DNA from: VFZS01 sp964353255
Lineage (GTDB): Bacteria; Acidobacteriota; Terriglobia; Bryobacterales; Bryobacteraceae
Direction: 5' to 3'
NCBI GenBank assembly: GCA_964353255.1
Contig: CAYGVJ010000003.1
Location: 1 to 64,000, forward strand
DNA length: 64,000 nt
Shown here: positions 17,813 to 26,270 of the stretch, piece after piece
Numbering within the stretch: position 1 is the first letter of the stretch
Layout: every line of letters starts with the position of its first letter
Program-made: the position numbers and the translations under genes
The notes under the pieces: model-generated
What the model was told of the DNA's origin: nothing
What the model saw: the letters and a program-made list of their open reading frames with translations, nothing else
Databases searched by the model: none

Positions 17813-19516
17813 ATGCTATCTTCCGGCTGGATGGACGACCCGACGAAGACAGAATCTCCGGCCAGTTCGGCTGCGACCGGAGCAGGGCGACGGCCTCAGG
17901 CGGACGTGTTGGCGTTGCTGCTCTGCGTGGTGTTCTTTCTCCAGGGTTTCGTGTTCGTCTCCCGCGTGCCGATTCACAACGACGAAGCCCTGTTTGCCGG
18001 GGGGATCTTTCAGCCGATCACAGTCGAACACACGGTGCGGCTGTTCCGGCGCACGATCCCGACGATGGTGATGAGCTACATCGGCGCGCCGAAGACGTGG
18101 CTGTACGCCGGGATCTTTCGCGTGTGGCCTCCCTCGCTTTGTTCCCTCCGCTTGCCGGCACTGGCGATCGGAGCACTCACGGTGTGGCTGTTCTTTCTGC
18201 TGCTGCGCGACACGATTGGGCGGCGCGCCGCGCTGGCCGCCTGCGCGCTACTGGCGACCGACGCCACCTTCGTGCTGACGACCACGCTGGACTGGGGGCC
18301 CGTGGCTCTACAGCATCTGCTGCTCATGGGCGGAATGCTCCTGCTGTGGAAGTTCAACAGCTCGGGACGGCTCCTGCATCTGGGCGCCGGGTTCTTTGCC
18401 TTCGGGCTGGGGCTGTGGGACAAGTCCCTGTTTGTGTGGATGCTCGTGGGGCTTGCCGCCGCCACCGCCGTGGTCTTCCCGCGTCAGTTGCTCTCGAAGA
18501 TCACCTTCCGGCGCCTTGCGGTGGCGGGTCTTGCGTTGATGATCGGCGCCTTGCCGCTGATTCAGTACAACGCGGCCCGTCACTTGAAGACACTGGGCGC
18601 GAACGTCCGCTTCTCCACGGCCGGCGTGGGCGAGAAGGCGAAGGTGCTGCGGTACAGCTTGCAGGGCGACTCGATGTTCGGCTACCTGGCGGCCAACGAA
18701 CCCCCGCCCCGGCCGGGCCGGGCCGGCGGAGCGCTGGAGCAGGCCTCTCTGGCACTCAGCCGGACCACCGGGCGCCGCCAGAGCGGGTTCCTCATATGGG
18801 CCGCCCTGGCTGCACTGGCCCTGCTGCCCTGGCTTTGGAACTCCCCGGCCCGCAAACCGATGCTGTTCGCCCTGGTCTTCATGGTCGTGACGTGGTTGCA
18901 GGTGGCGCTGAACCAGGATACGGGGGGAGGCGCTCACCATGTGGTGCTGATGTGGCCGTTTCCGCATCTGTTCATCGCCGTGGCGTTCACCCAGGCCTCC
19001 CTCCGGTTCCGCCGGGCGGGTCCTGCCGTTCTGGTAGCACTCGCCTCGGTGATCTGCGCTTCGAATGTGCTGGTCACCAACCAGTACCTTGCGCAGTTGA
19101 CGGAGTGGGGCACGACACCTCTCTGGACTGACGCCATCTACCCACTCGCGGAATACACGGAAAAGCTCGGCGCGAAAAGAATCTACGTGATGGACTGGGG
19201 CATGTTCGAGTCGCTGCGGTTCCTCAACCGCGGCCGGCTCCCGCTGCTGATGGAGCGCCCCCCGGAGGCGGATCCCGCATTGCGGAAAGTGCTCTCCACC
19301 GAAAGCGCAGTCTTCCTCGGACATACCACCGGCAATGAAACCGCGGTATCGATGAGTGCCGAGATGCACGCCCGGGCGGAGGCGGCCGGTTACCGCAAGG
19401 AAGTACTGACCGTCATTGCCGACCGGAATGCGCGACCGATGTTCGAGGTGTACCGCTACCGGCCTGCCACGGCCGCACCGCCAACAACAGCAACAAGCAG
19501 GACGCCAGCGAAATGA
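17813..19516 (+). CDS. GT-C membrane glycosyltransferase, PMT_2/ArnT-like
   Basis: This polytopic protein of about 567 aa has a first membrane segment (VLALLLCVVFFLQGFVFVSRV) followed by HNDEALFAG, the acidic motif in the first periplasmic loop of polyprenyl-phosphate-sugar transferases of the dolichyl-P-Man mannosyltransferase superfamily. Roughly ten hydrophobic helices follow, then a periplasmic tail. It probably moves a sugar from a lipid carrier to lipid A, protein or polysaccharide. The start is uncertain: neither ATG 17813 nor ATG 17831 has a good ribosome site. Its 3' end overlaps the convergent YfhO-like gene by about 104 bases. Confidence 0.72.
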   Translation: MLSSGWMDDPTKTESPASSAATGAGRRPQADVLALLLCVVFFLQGFVFVSRVPIHNDEALFAGGIFQPITVEHTVRLFRRTIPTMVMSYIGAPKTWLYAGIFRVWPPSLCSLRLPALAIGALTVWLFFLLLRDTIGRRAALAACALLATDATFVLTTTLDWGPVALQHLLLMGGMLLLWKFNSSGRLLHLGAGFFAFGLGLWDKSLFVWMLVGLAAATAVVFPRQLLSKITFRRLAVAGLALMIGALPLIQYNAARHLKTLGANVRFSTAGVGEKAKVLRYSLQGDSMFGYLAANEPPPRPGRAGGALEQASLALSRTTGRRQSGFLIWAALAALALLPWLWNSPARKPMLFALVFMVVTWLQVALNQDTGGGAHHVVLMWPFPHLFIAVAFTQASLRFRRAGPAVLVALASVICASNVLVTNQYLAQLTEWGTTPLWTDAIYPLAEYTEKLGAKRIYVMDWGMFESLRFLNRGRLPLLMERPPEADPALRKVLSTESAVFLGHTTGNETAVSMSAEMHARAEAAGYRKEVLTVIADRNARPMFEVYRYRPATAAPPTTATSRTPAK

Positions 19517-21602
19517 GGGCGCCGGCACGCAAGCCGCGGGCGCGGTATTGGAAGCGCAGGGTGTGCGCACCCGCCGGCACGGACACTTGCTGAAAAGCGC
19601 GGGAGAAGGAGCGGATTGGGACTTCACGCCCGTCAACGAATGCGCGCCAGCCCGGATAGAACTGCTCAACCAGGACAAAGTCGCCGCCCGAGGCAGAGTC
19701 CAGCAGGAACTCGCGCCGTTCCGGAACCCAGCCCGTGCATTCGACCGTACCTGCCGGCCAGCGATAAGCCGGCAGCGCGTCCAGGAACTCAAAGACGGCG
19801 GCGAAGGTTTCGGAGGACCCGAGGAGACGGAAGCGCGGCTGGCCGAGCAGAGCCTGATGATACGGGCTGCCGCGCACTGTGATCACGTAGCGGACTCCCA
19901 GCCGTTGCAGCACCGCCGCCCGGGCCGGATCCACTCTGAAGGTTCGATCGCTGGCAAACTCGACGGCGCCCTCGACCTCCTCCCTGTACCTCGCAGGCAG
20001 CATGGGGTCGGCGCCCTGCGGGCTGGCCAGCCCGTAGTGCCGGATGTCCGGTACGGTGGGGTTCTCGTTCATCACAACGCGAAAGGCGGGAGCGCCCCGC
20101 AGGCGGGCGTAAACCGACCGCTCCATCCCGATATAGTCCGGACCTCCGAAACGGGCATCCCCGGCAAACATCCGGTCAAGGTTCCCGTCAGCGGCATTGA
20201 AGCGACGGCTGGTCCCATACACCTTGAGGTCGGTCCAGACGAGCAGCAGCAAGACCGCCGAGAGCGCAGCCCGCCACCCGGGCCGCGCTTCCGCTCGCAA
20301 TGCCAAGAGGCCCAGGCTGAAGCAGACCAGAACTGCGGCCGTCTCTGCGAGACTGGCCCAGCCGGAAAGAAATGTGCGCCCGCCAGCGCGCCAAACCAGG
20401 AGCTGGCGCACGGACCAGCCTGACATCAGCAGAAGCCCAACGACGGTAAGAGATGTCCGTGCCGCGCGCGCACGCCGGCTCAGGAAATCATCCACGGCCA
20501 CGCCGACCAGGAAGGCCGCGGCCAGCGGCAGGCAGGCGAGGAAGTTCCACTCCCGAACCATCTGGTCCAGGGGCGGAAGGCGGCGGAGCAGGGCCGCCAC
20601 TGCGCCGAAGGGGTTCAGCATGATCAAGTGGCAGGCCCCGACCAGTATCAAGGCTGGTGCTGCGGCGCGCATGCACCCGCGCCGCAACCACCAGCCCAGA
20701 GCGAACAGCGCGGGCGCGCCAAGGTAGAGGTACGGCTCGTCGATCCCGGGCGGCAGGTGGCGGGCGTTGTCGAAGTAGTTGGGCATGAAGAGGGTCAAGT
20801 AGTCCTGGAGCCGCGGCAGGCCCCCCCCGAATGATTCCCAGTGCACCTTCATCGAGGCGGCTTCGGCCGCGGGCAGCACCTGCACCATCGCCACCAGCAG
20901 CGAGGCGGCCAGAGCCGCCGCGCCTGCCGGGGCCAGCCAGCGTCGCTCCTTGAGCGAGAGCGCATATACCAGAACGCATGTGCAGAGCACCACCCAGATG
21001 AACGGGAAACCCGCCAGGAAGCAGAGTGCCGAGGCCGCCACCACCTTCCACAGCGGGCGCCAGGTGCGGGAGCGAGCGGCCTGATCGATTCCCCAGAAAG
21101 CCAGCGGAAACCAAACCACGCCGCAAGTGGCGCCCAGATGCTGCACCTCGTTCAGCAGGAAACCGCCGAAGGCGAAGCTCGAAGCTCCGCAGATCGCCGC
21201 CAGCCGGCGCAGCCCGCGGTCGCGCAGCCATAGGAAAGTGAGCAGCAGCGCGATCCAGTAGTGGAGCGCAACCAGAACCTGAAGGCTCATGAAGGACAGG
21301 CCGGCCCGTGACCAGTTGGCCGCGAACAGCAGCCAGTTCGGCGGATAAAACAGGCCGGCCTGGATGTTGCCGGCGAAAGTGAGGCCACAATCAATGCCGG
21401 TGTCCCATTCCGGGAACCGGCCCGCCCGAAGACTCTTGAAGGCGTAGTTGAGCAGCGGGTAGTGATAACCGTTGATGTCCCAGATGAAGTGGACGCGCCT
21501 CAGGGGGGGAAGGTACTCGGCGAAGAAGAGCCAGGCGGCCACGAGCGAGAGCAGGGTGAACAGGCGCCGCTCAGTCCACCAGGCCCGGTTCGCGGGAGTC
21601 AT
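19413..21602 (-). CDS. YfhO-like polytopic membrane protein
   Basis: The protein is 729 aa. The N-terminal part contains a DINGYHYPLLNYAFKSLRAGRFPEWD loop after helix 1, then about a dozen hydrophobic helices. The C-terminal third is soluble and includes VLVEQFYPGWRAFVDGREVPI followed by SVPAGAHTLRFQYR, the conserved tail of the bacterial YfhO membrane family, and ends with one more helix. YfhO proteins are GT-C-type and linked to glycosylation of cell-wall polymers. Pairing with the neighbouring PMT_2-like protein suggests envelope glycan decoration. The 3' end overlaps the convergent gene by about 104 bases. Confidence 0.78.
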   Translation of the reverse strand: MTPANRAWWTERRLFTLLSLVAAWLFFAEYLPPLRRVHFIWDINGYHYPLLNYAFKSLRAGRFPEWDTGIDCGLTFAGNIQAGLFYPPNWLLFAANWSRAGLSFMSLQVLVALHYWIALLLTFLWLRDRGLRRLAAICGASSFAFGGFLLNEVQHLGATCGVVWFPLAFWGIDQAARSRTWRPLWKVVAASALCFLAGFPFIWVVLCTCVLVYALSLKERRWLAPAGAAALAASLLVAMVQVLPAAEAASMKVHWESFGGGLPRLQDYLTLFMPNYFDNARHLPPGIDEPYLYLGAPALFALGWWLRRGCMRAAAPALILVGACHLIMLNPFGAVAALLRRLPPLDQMVREWNFLACLPLAAAFLVGVAVDDFLSRRARAARTSLTVVGLLLMSGWSVRQLLVWRAGGRTFLSGWASLAETAAVLVCFSLGLLALRAEARPGWRAALSAVLLLLVWTDLKVYGTSRRFNAADGNLDRMFAGDARFGGPDYIGMERSVYARLRGAPAFRVVMNENPTVPDIRHYGLASPQGADPMLPARYREEVEGAVEFASDRTFRVDPARAAVLQRLGVRYVITVRGSPYHQALLGQPRFRLLGSSETFAAVFEFLDALPAYRWPAGTVECTGWVPERREFLLDSASGGDFVLVEQFYPGWRAFVDGREVPIRSFSRAFQQVSVPAGAHTLRFQYRARGLRAGALISLASCLLLLLAVRPWQAGSGTPRTSVAHSGRQ

Positions 21603-21748
21603 GCGGGATTCCAGCGGGGCGTCACCAGGCCCTCATTCTCGCACGTCAGGAGTCAGACTGGTTGTTGCGGCTGCTCGAGAAGCGGTGCGTCGTGACGCCC
21701 CTGGCGGCCGGGCCCTCCGCGCTCATCGGCGGCCATCGGCGGACCTGC

Positions 21749-21766
21749 GTGATAATCGGTTATCAC
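21749..21766. promoter_or_regulatory. Palindromic operator GTGATAAnnnnTTATCAC, copy 1
   Basis: The site reads GTGATAATCGGTTATCAC: perfect 7-bp arms around four central bases, 120 bp upstream of the exported ADP-ribosylglycohydrolase gene. A degenerate copy lies at 25102-25119 before the RhaT-like gene. No regulator in the window is an obvious match. Confidence 0.55.
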
Positions 21767-21885
21767 CAGAGATGTCACATGCGCGCTGCTTCCGGCTTCT
21801 GCCGGCCGATGGGCGCCTGACGAAGCGCTTGTTCGGGAGGATGCTGCGGTATTCGTCCTGAGAAGAACCCCAAGGAGATGGCCAC

Positions 21886-23136
21886 ATGACACACCAGGCA
21901 TGGAAACCTGCCGGCATCGCCCTTCTGCTGGGCGTGGCGGTTAGCTGCGGCCAGCCGGCCAGCGCCGGCTCACCGAAGAACCAGCTCTTCTCGCGGATAT
22001 ACGGGTGCGAGGCCGCCGTAAGAATCGGTAACTCGATGGGGGAGCCGGTCGAGGGCTGGCCCTGGTGGAGGATCGAGAAGACCTACGGGTTCCTGGACAG
22101 GTTCCTGCCCAGCGGCAGGCGGGAGAAGGACCGGGCAGTGCCGCAGCGCTTCGGCCAGGACTGGGTGTACCGGGCATACCGCCGTGAGCCCGGCTGGGGC
22201 GAGGACGGCATGGAGCGGTACAAGCTGGTCACGTCCGCCATCATCAGGAAGGGCGGCCGGATCACGATCGAGGATCTGGCCCGGCAATGGACCGAAGACA
22301 TTGACCCAAGCAAGTTCGGCTACCATCTGGGCCCGCAGGACCTGATCATCTATAACCTGCTCAAGGGCGGGCTTCCCCCTTGGGAGGTGGGCCGGTATGC
22401 CATATGGCCGGGCTTCATGGGCACCAGCAAGATGATCATTCCCCTGGGCATCGTGAATGCCTGCCGGCCGGATAACGCGGCCCGCGATGCGCTGGATATT
22501 GCGCGCATCAAGGACGTTCAGGGCCGGCCGATCTGGCGTGACGACAAGTACAGCGCGGACGGCAGACTCAGCAGCACGCTGGTCTGGGACTATGCGCTGG
22601 AGAACGCCGCGGCCATCGCTGCGGCTACCGCGGAGGCGCTGCGGCCGGGCGCTACGGTGAACTCGATCATCGAGACCGCGCTGGCGCAACTGCCCGGCGG
22701 CGCGCGCCGGGAGGTCGAGACAGTGCTGGGCTTTGCGCGCAAGGCCAAGGACTGGAAAGAGATTCGCCCGCTGTACGACAAGTACTACGAGGGCAAGCCC
22801 GTCTCGAACGCCATTGAGATTCTGGCCGGAGGCCTGGCCTGTTTTCTGCTGGCGGATGGGCGCCCGCGCGAAGCGATTCTCTACGCCGTGAACCTGGGCC
22901 GCGACACGGACTGCAAAGCCTACGTAGCGGGCGGGCTGGCCGGCGCTTTCCGCGGGATCGAGGCGGTGCCCGCGGAATGGGTGGAGACGGTGGAGAAGGC
23001 CATCCTCACCGACACCTACACCGTCTCGCGGCGCACCGCGCGCCAGGCGGCCGAAGGGCTATACCAGGCCTGCCTGAACGAGATGCGCAGGTCGAAGACC
23101 GCCGACAGCGAGATCGAGACCCTGCTGGCAAAGTGA
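21886..23136 (+). CDS. Exported ADP-ribosylglycohydrolase-family protein
   Basis: This 416-aa protein has a hydrophobic signal ending at VAVSCG (possible but imperfect lipobox). The fold is recognised from RIYGCEAAVRIGNSMGEPVEG near the N-terminus and NLGRDTDCKAYVAGGLAGAFRG near residue 340. This resembles the GGDTD metal-binding motif of ADP-ribosylglycohydrolases, with Gly to Arg at the second position. Cytoplasmic members remove ADP-ribose from proteins, but exported members occur in polysaccharide-degrading bacteria and their substrate is unknown. GGAG lies 9 bases before the ATG. Only 9 bases separate it from the beta-helix gene downstream, so the two form an operon. Confidence 0.8.
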   Translation: MTHQAWKPAGIALLLGVAVSCGQPASAGSPKNQLFSRIYGCEAAVRIGNSMGEPVEGWPWWRIEKTYGFLDRFLPSGRREKDRAVPQRFGQDWVYRAYRREPGWGEDGMERYKLVTSAIIRKGGRITIEDLARQWTEDIDPSKFGYHLGPQDLIIYNLLKGGLPPWEVGRYAIWPGFMGTSKMIIPLGIVNACRPDNAARDALDIARIKDVQGRPIWRDDKYSADGRLSSTLVWDYALENAAAIAAATAEALRPGATVNSIIETALAQLPGGARREVETVLGFARKAKDWKEIRPLYDKYYEGKPVSNAIEILAGGLACFLLADGRPREAILYAVNLGRDTDCKAYVAGGLAGAFRGIEAVPAEWVETVEKAILTDTYTVSRRTARQAAEGLYQACLNEMRRSKTADSEIETLLAK

Positions 23137-23145
23137 GGTCCGCAG

Positions 23146-25020
23146 ATGAGTAATAGGAAGCGGCGCGTTTGGCTGGCGCTGGTTGCCTCCGCGAGCCTGG
23201 CGGCGCAGCCTGCCCGCGCAATCAAAGTCGATCCGAAGGCGGACGTCCACCCGACCGCGGTCCTGATGGGGAACGTCACGGTAGGGGCCTACACGAAGAT
23301 CGGCCCCAAGGTCGTCATCCAGGGAGAGGTTGCGATCGGCCATCACGTCAATATTCTGGGGAATGCCGTCATCAGCGCGGAGAAGGGGACCATCGGCAAC
23401 TACGTGCGGATCGACTACGGCGCCAAGGTGGTGGGCGGCCGAGGGATTGGCGCCCGCACGGTTCCGGATCAGCTATACATTCGGGACAACTGCTGGGTGG
23501 GGATGAACGCAACGGTTCGCGGTTCGCGGATGGAAGAAGGCTCCGCGGTGGGCAATGGCGCCGTCGCCGACTTCAATACCCACCTGGAGAAGGGAGCGGT
23601 GCTGGCCCACGGCGCCGTCACTACCCACGACCTGGTGATCCCGGCCAATGCTCTCGCCGAAGGCATCCCGGCCAAAATCACAAAGCAGGCCGCAACGGAT
23701 GCCGACCGGCAGAGAATCCTCGGTTTGATCCCCTCTCAGTGGATTCATCACGAGCACGACCGGATCGCGGCCGCCATCGACAAGAACCCTCCCCAAGTAA
23801 GGGACAGTTACCCCGGCATAGACGGCAAGCAGTACTGGAGGGGAGAGGCGAGGATCGACCCGACGGCCAAGGTCCATCCGACCGCCATCTTCAACGGGAA
23901 AGTCACCATCGGCGCGCATACCCGGATCGGTCCCGGCGTCATTATCTCCGGCGGCGCCGTCGGCCATCACAGCGATATTCGCGCGAACACGAACATTCGC
24001 GGGGACATCGTGATCGGCAACTACTGCTACGTGGGCGAGAGAGTTCACGTTGCCTCCAGCCGCACCGGCGGATTCGACGATCCGCTCTGGATCAAGGACT
24101 ACTCCTACGTCAGCCCCGGCTCGGTGGTTCACGCGACCAAGATTGACGACCACGTGTACTATGGCGCCAATGTCACGACCGACTACGGCGATCGCGTCGA
24201 GCCGGGCGCGGTGCTGAGCAGCGGAGCGATGGTCTTTCATGATTCGCGGATCCGCGCGGAAGCGGTCGTCGAAGGCAACCCCGGCCTGATGGACCGCAAT
24301 GCCGGAATCCCCGACGAAAGGCGGATGGCGCTGATCGGGTTCCTGCCCCAGAGATGGATCGCGGAGGTGATGGGCCCCGCTCTGGAGCGCAGCGAGACCT
24401 ACGAGACTCCGCTCCGCAACTGGGAGTACACCAACCGGGGAACGGTCAAGGGAACCGTCGAGCCGGGAGCTACCCTGGTGGGCAACGTGAACGTGGGAGA
24501 AGGCGCCAGGATTTTTCCCGGCGCCTACATCGAGGGAAATGTGACTATTGGCAAGCGGGTCGATATCGTCGTGGACGTGATGATTATCTCGAACGACTTG
24601 ACGATCGGTGAGCACACTCACATCTACGACAAGGCGATGATAGTGGACGGCCGTCCGGCGGAGACGGGGAGCGCGACCAACCGCGTCGCGGACGCGCCGC
24701 GCATCGGCATTTTCTGCTGGATCAACCACCTGGCGGCTCTCCAGGGCGCCTGGCTGGATGACTTTTCCTTGGCGAATATCGGCGCCAGCGCCGCCTTCGG
24801 AACCCGGATCGGTCGCGAGGCCTTGCTGCTGAACGGCGCGGCGACGTACGCGGACCAGAGACTCCCGGCCCGGTCGATCTCCTATGGCGCCCCAGCCAAG
24901 GTGCGGGTCATGGATTCGACGATGCGAGAACGGATGGTTTTCTTCTATGGCCGAGACTGGCCGACGTGGGAGCGGCAGGCCACGCCGAAGGAGCTGAAGA
25001 ACTACAGACTGCCGGAGTAA
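23146..25020 (+). CDS. Exported three-module left-handed beta-helix (hexapeptide-repeat) protein
   Basis: After a signal peptide (VWLALVASASLAAQPARA), the 624-aa protein has three copies of a hexapeptide-repeat module. They begin near residues 27 (KVDPKADVHPTAVLMGNVTVGAYTKIGP), 235 (RIDPTAKVHPTAIFNGKVTIGAHTRIGP) and 435 (TVEPGATLVGNVNVGEGARIFPG). Each resembles gamma-carbonic-anhydrase or acyltransferase left-handed beta-helices. His pairs (GHHVNI, GHHSDI, TTHDLV, MVFHDSR) could bind metal. Tandem triplication and export are unusual, as family members are usually cytoplasmic single-module trimers. The protein might form its own pseudo-trimer. Its function is unknown; it is in an operon with the ADP-ribosylglycohydrolase-like gene. 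Confidence 0.8.
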   Translation: MSNRKRRVWLALVASASLAAQPARAIKVDPKADVHPTAVLMGNVTVGAYTKIGPKVVIQGEVAIGHHVNILGNAVISAEKGTIGNYVRIDYGAKVVGGRGIGARTVPDQLYIRDNCWVGMNATVRGSRMEEGSAVGNGAVADFNTHLEKGAVLAHGAVTTHDLVIPANALAEGIPAKITKQAATDADRQRILGLIPSQWIHHEHDRIAAAIDKNPPQVRDSYPGIDGKQYWRGEARIDPTAKVHPTAIFNGKVTIGAHTRIGPGVIISGGAVGHHSDIRANTNIRGDIVIGNYCYVGERVHVASSRTGGFDDPLWIKDYSYVSPGSVVHATKIDDHVYYGANVTTDYGDRVEPGAVLSSGAMVFHDSRIRAEAVVEGNPGLMDRNAGIPDERRMALIGFLPQRWIAEVMGPALERSETYETPLRNWEYTNRGTVKGTVEPGATLVGNVNVGEGARIFPGAYIEGNVTIGKRVDIVVDVMIISNDLTIGEHTHIYDKAMIVDGRPAETGSATNRVADAPRIGIFCWINHLAALQGAWLDDFSLANIGASAAFGTRIGREALLLNGAATYADQRLPARSISYGAPAKVRVMDSTMRERMVFFYGRDWPTWERQATPKELKNYRLPE

Positions 25021-25101
25021 GGGGTCGTCCCATGGAGGATGACAATCGATCGCCGCGTTCCCGTGAGCCCGCTTTCTGTGTTGCTTGTTCGGCGAGCAGG
25101 C

Positions 25102-25119
25102 GTGATAATCGGTTGTCAG
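25102..25119. promoter_or_regulatory. Degenerate GTGATAA operator, copy 2
   Basis: GTGATAATCGGTTGTCAG shares the CGTGATAATCGGTT core with the perfect site at 21749-21766. It lies about 115 bp before the RhaT-like gene, suggesting common control of the two transcription units. Confidence 0.45.
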
Positions 25120-25148
25120 CAAGCATGCCCATAGTCACTCTCACCAAA

Positions 25149-25186
25149 GTCGAACAGGTTCGACACGCTCTCCTTGTACAGATAAT
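25149..25186 (+). promoter_or_regulatory. Putative promoter with GTCGAAC palindrome before RhaT-like gene
   Basis: A perfect 7-2-7 palindrome, GTCGAACAGGTTCGAC (25149-25164), is followed 16 bases later by GATAAT (25181-25186), a good -10. The -35 would fall inside the right arm of the palindrome, so a protein bound there should block RNA polymerase. Confidence 0.4.
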
Positions 25187-25216
25187 TTCGGGCGCGCTTC
25201 GGACGGGCGTTGATCC

Positions 25217-26236
25217 ATGAATTCAACCGCATTACTGGGAGCGGCGTTGGTCCTTGCCGGCGGGGTTTTGCAGGGCACCTTCGCGGTGCCGATGAAGTAC
25301 GCGCGAAAGTGGGCCCACGAGAACATCTGGGTGGTCTTCTGTCTCACGGGAATGGTGATCTTCCCGTGGCTGCTGACCGCCAGCGCCGTGCCGTCGCTGG
25401 CCCGGGTCTACGCCTCCGATTCATCCGGGACCTTGCTGGCGATCGTCTCCTTCGGGATCGTGTGGGGCGTGGGCGCCACGCTGACCGGCCTGGGGCTGAG
25501 GATGCTGGGAATCGGCCTCGGCCTCGCCATCATCCTGGGCCTGAGCGCTTCGGTGGGCTCTCTGGTGCCCCTGCTGGCGCTCACCCCGGAGAAAGTGTTC
25601 TCCACTCAGGGGACCTACTATCTGGCGGGCACGCTGGTGATGTTTACGGGTCTGGCGCTGGTCGCTGTGGCAGGTTTGCTGCGGGAGCGGAGCAGCGACG
25701 GGGCAGAACGCGCGGGAAGAGCCTCCTTCACGGCCGGGTTGCTGGTGTGCATCGCCGCGGGCGTGCTCTCCTCGACGTTGAACTTCAGCTATGCCTTCGG
25801 CGGCGAGCTGATCGAAAACGCGCGCCGGGCCGGCGCCTCGGCCGTGTGGGCGCCGAACGTCGCTGCCGCCCCGGCGACCACCGGCGGATTCCTGGCGAAT
25901 CTGCTGTACTGTGCCCACCTCATGCGGCGGAACGGCAGCTTCAGCCGCTTCCGGCTGCCCGGCTCGGGAGGCCACTGGCTGCTGGGCGTGATGATGGGGG
26001 CATTCTGGTACGGCGGCCTGGCGGCGTACGGCATGGGCCTCTCCCGCATGGGCGCCTTCGGAACCGTGGCGGGCTGGCCTTTGCTCATGGGCGCGATCAT
26101 CGTCAGCAGCAACGCCGCCGGCCTGCTGACCGGAGAATGGCGCCAGGCGGGAAGGCGGGCCAAGACGTACCTGTTTGCGGGCAGCGCCGTGATCCTGGCC
26201 GCGCTGGCCGTGCTGGCCCTGGCGCAGAAACCGTGA
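25217..26236 (+). CDS. RhaT-like L-rhamnose/proton symporter family transporter
   Basis: This 339-aa protein has about ten membrane helices and the RhaT layout: FAVPMKYARKWAHENIWVVF near residue 25, WGVGATLTGLGLRMLGIGLGLAIILG near 95, and GGLAAYGMGLSRMGAFGTVAGWPLLMG near 270. RhaT imports L-rhamnose with protons across the inner membrane. Rhamnose is the expected product of the GH78 and GH106 enzymes in this window, but the family is broad and the substrate could be another deoxysugar such as fucose. It has its own likely promoter (25149-25186). The URO-D-like gene follows 34 bases downstream. Confidence 0.78.
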   Translation: MNSTALLGAALVLAGGVLQGTFAVPMKYARKWAHENIWVVFCLTGMVIFPWLLTASAVPSLARVYASDSSGTLLAIVSFGIVWGVGATLTGLGLRMLGIGLGLAIILGLSASVGSLVPLLALTPEKVFSTQGTYYLAGTLVMFTGLALVAVAGLLRERSSDGAERAGRASFTAGLLVCIAAGVLSSTLNFSYAFGGELIENARRAGASAVWAPNVAAAPATTGGFLANLLYCAHLMRRNGSFSRFRLPGSGGHWLLGVMMGAFWYGGLAAYGMGLSRMGAFGTVAGWPLLMGAIIVSSNAAGLLTGEWRQAGRRAKTYLFAGSAVILAALAVLALAQKP

Positions 26237-26270
26237 GGCGGCGGATCTTTTCGCAGCAGCGAGGTGTGCC

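Noticed and set aside
16870..19131. 753-codon plus-strand frame
   Set aside because: It is antisense to the GH29 gene and out of frame within the GT-C gene; no recognisable domain.
23473..25122. 549-codon minus-strand frame opposite the beta-helix protein
   Set aside because: A mirror of the repeat-rich gene; the real strand has signal peptide, repeats and operon spacing.
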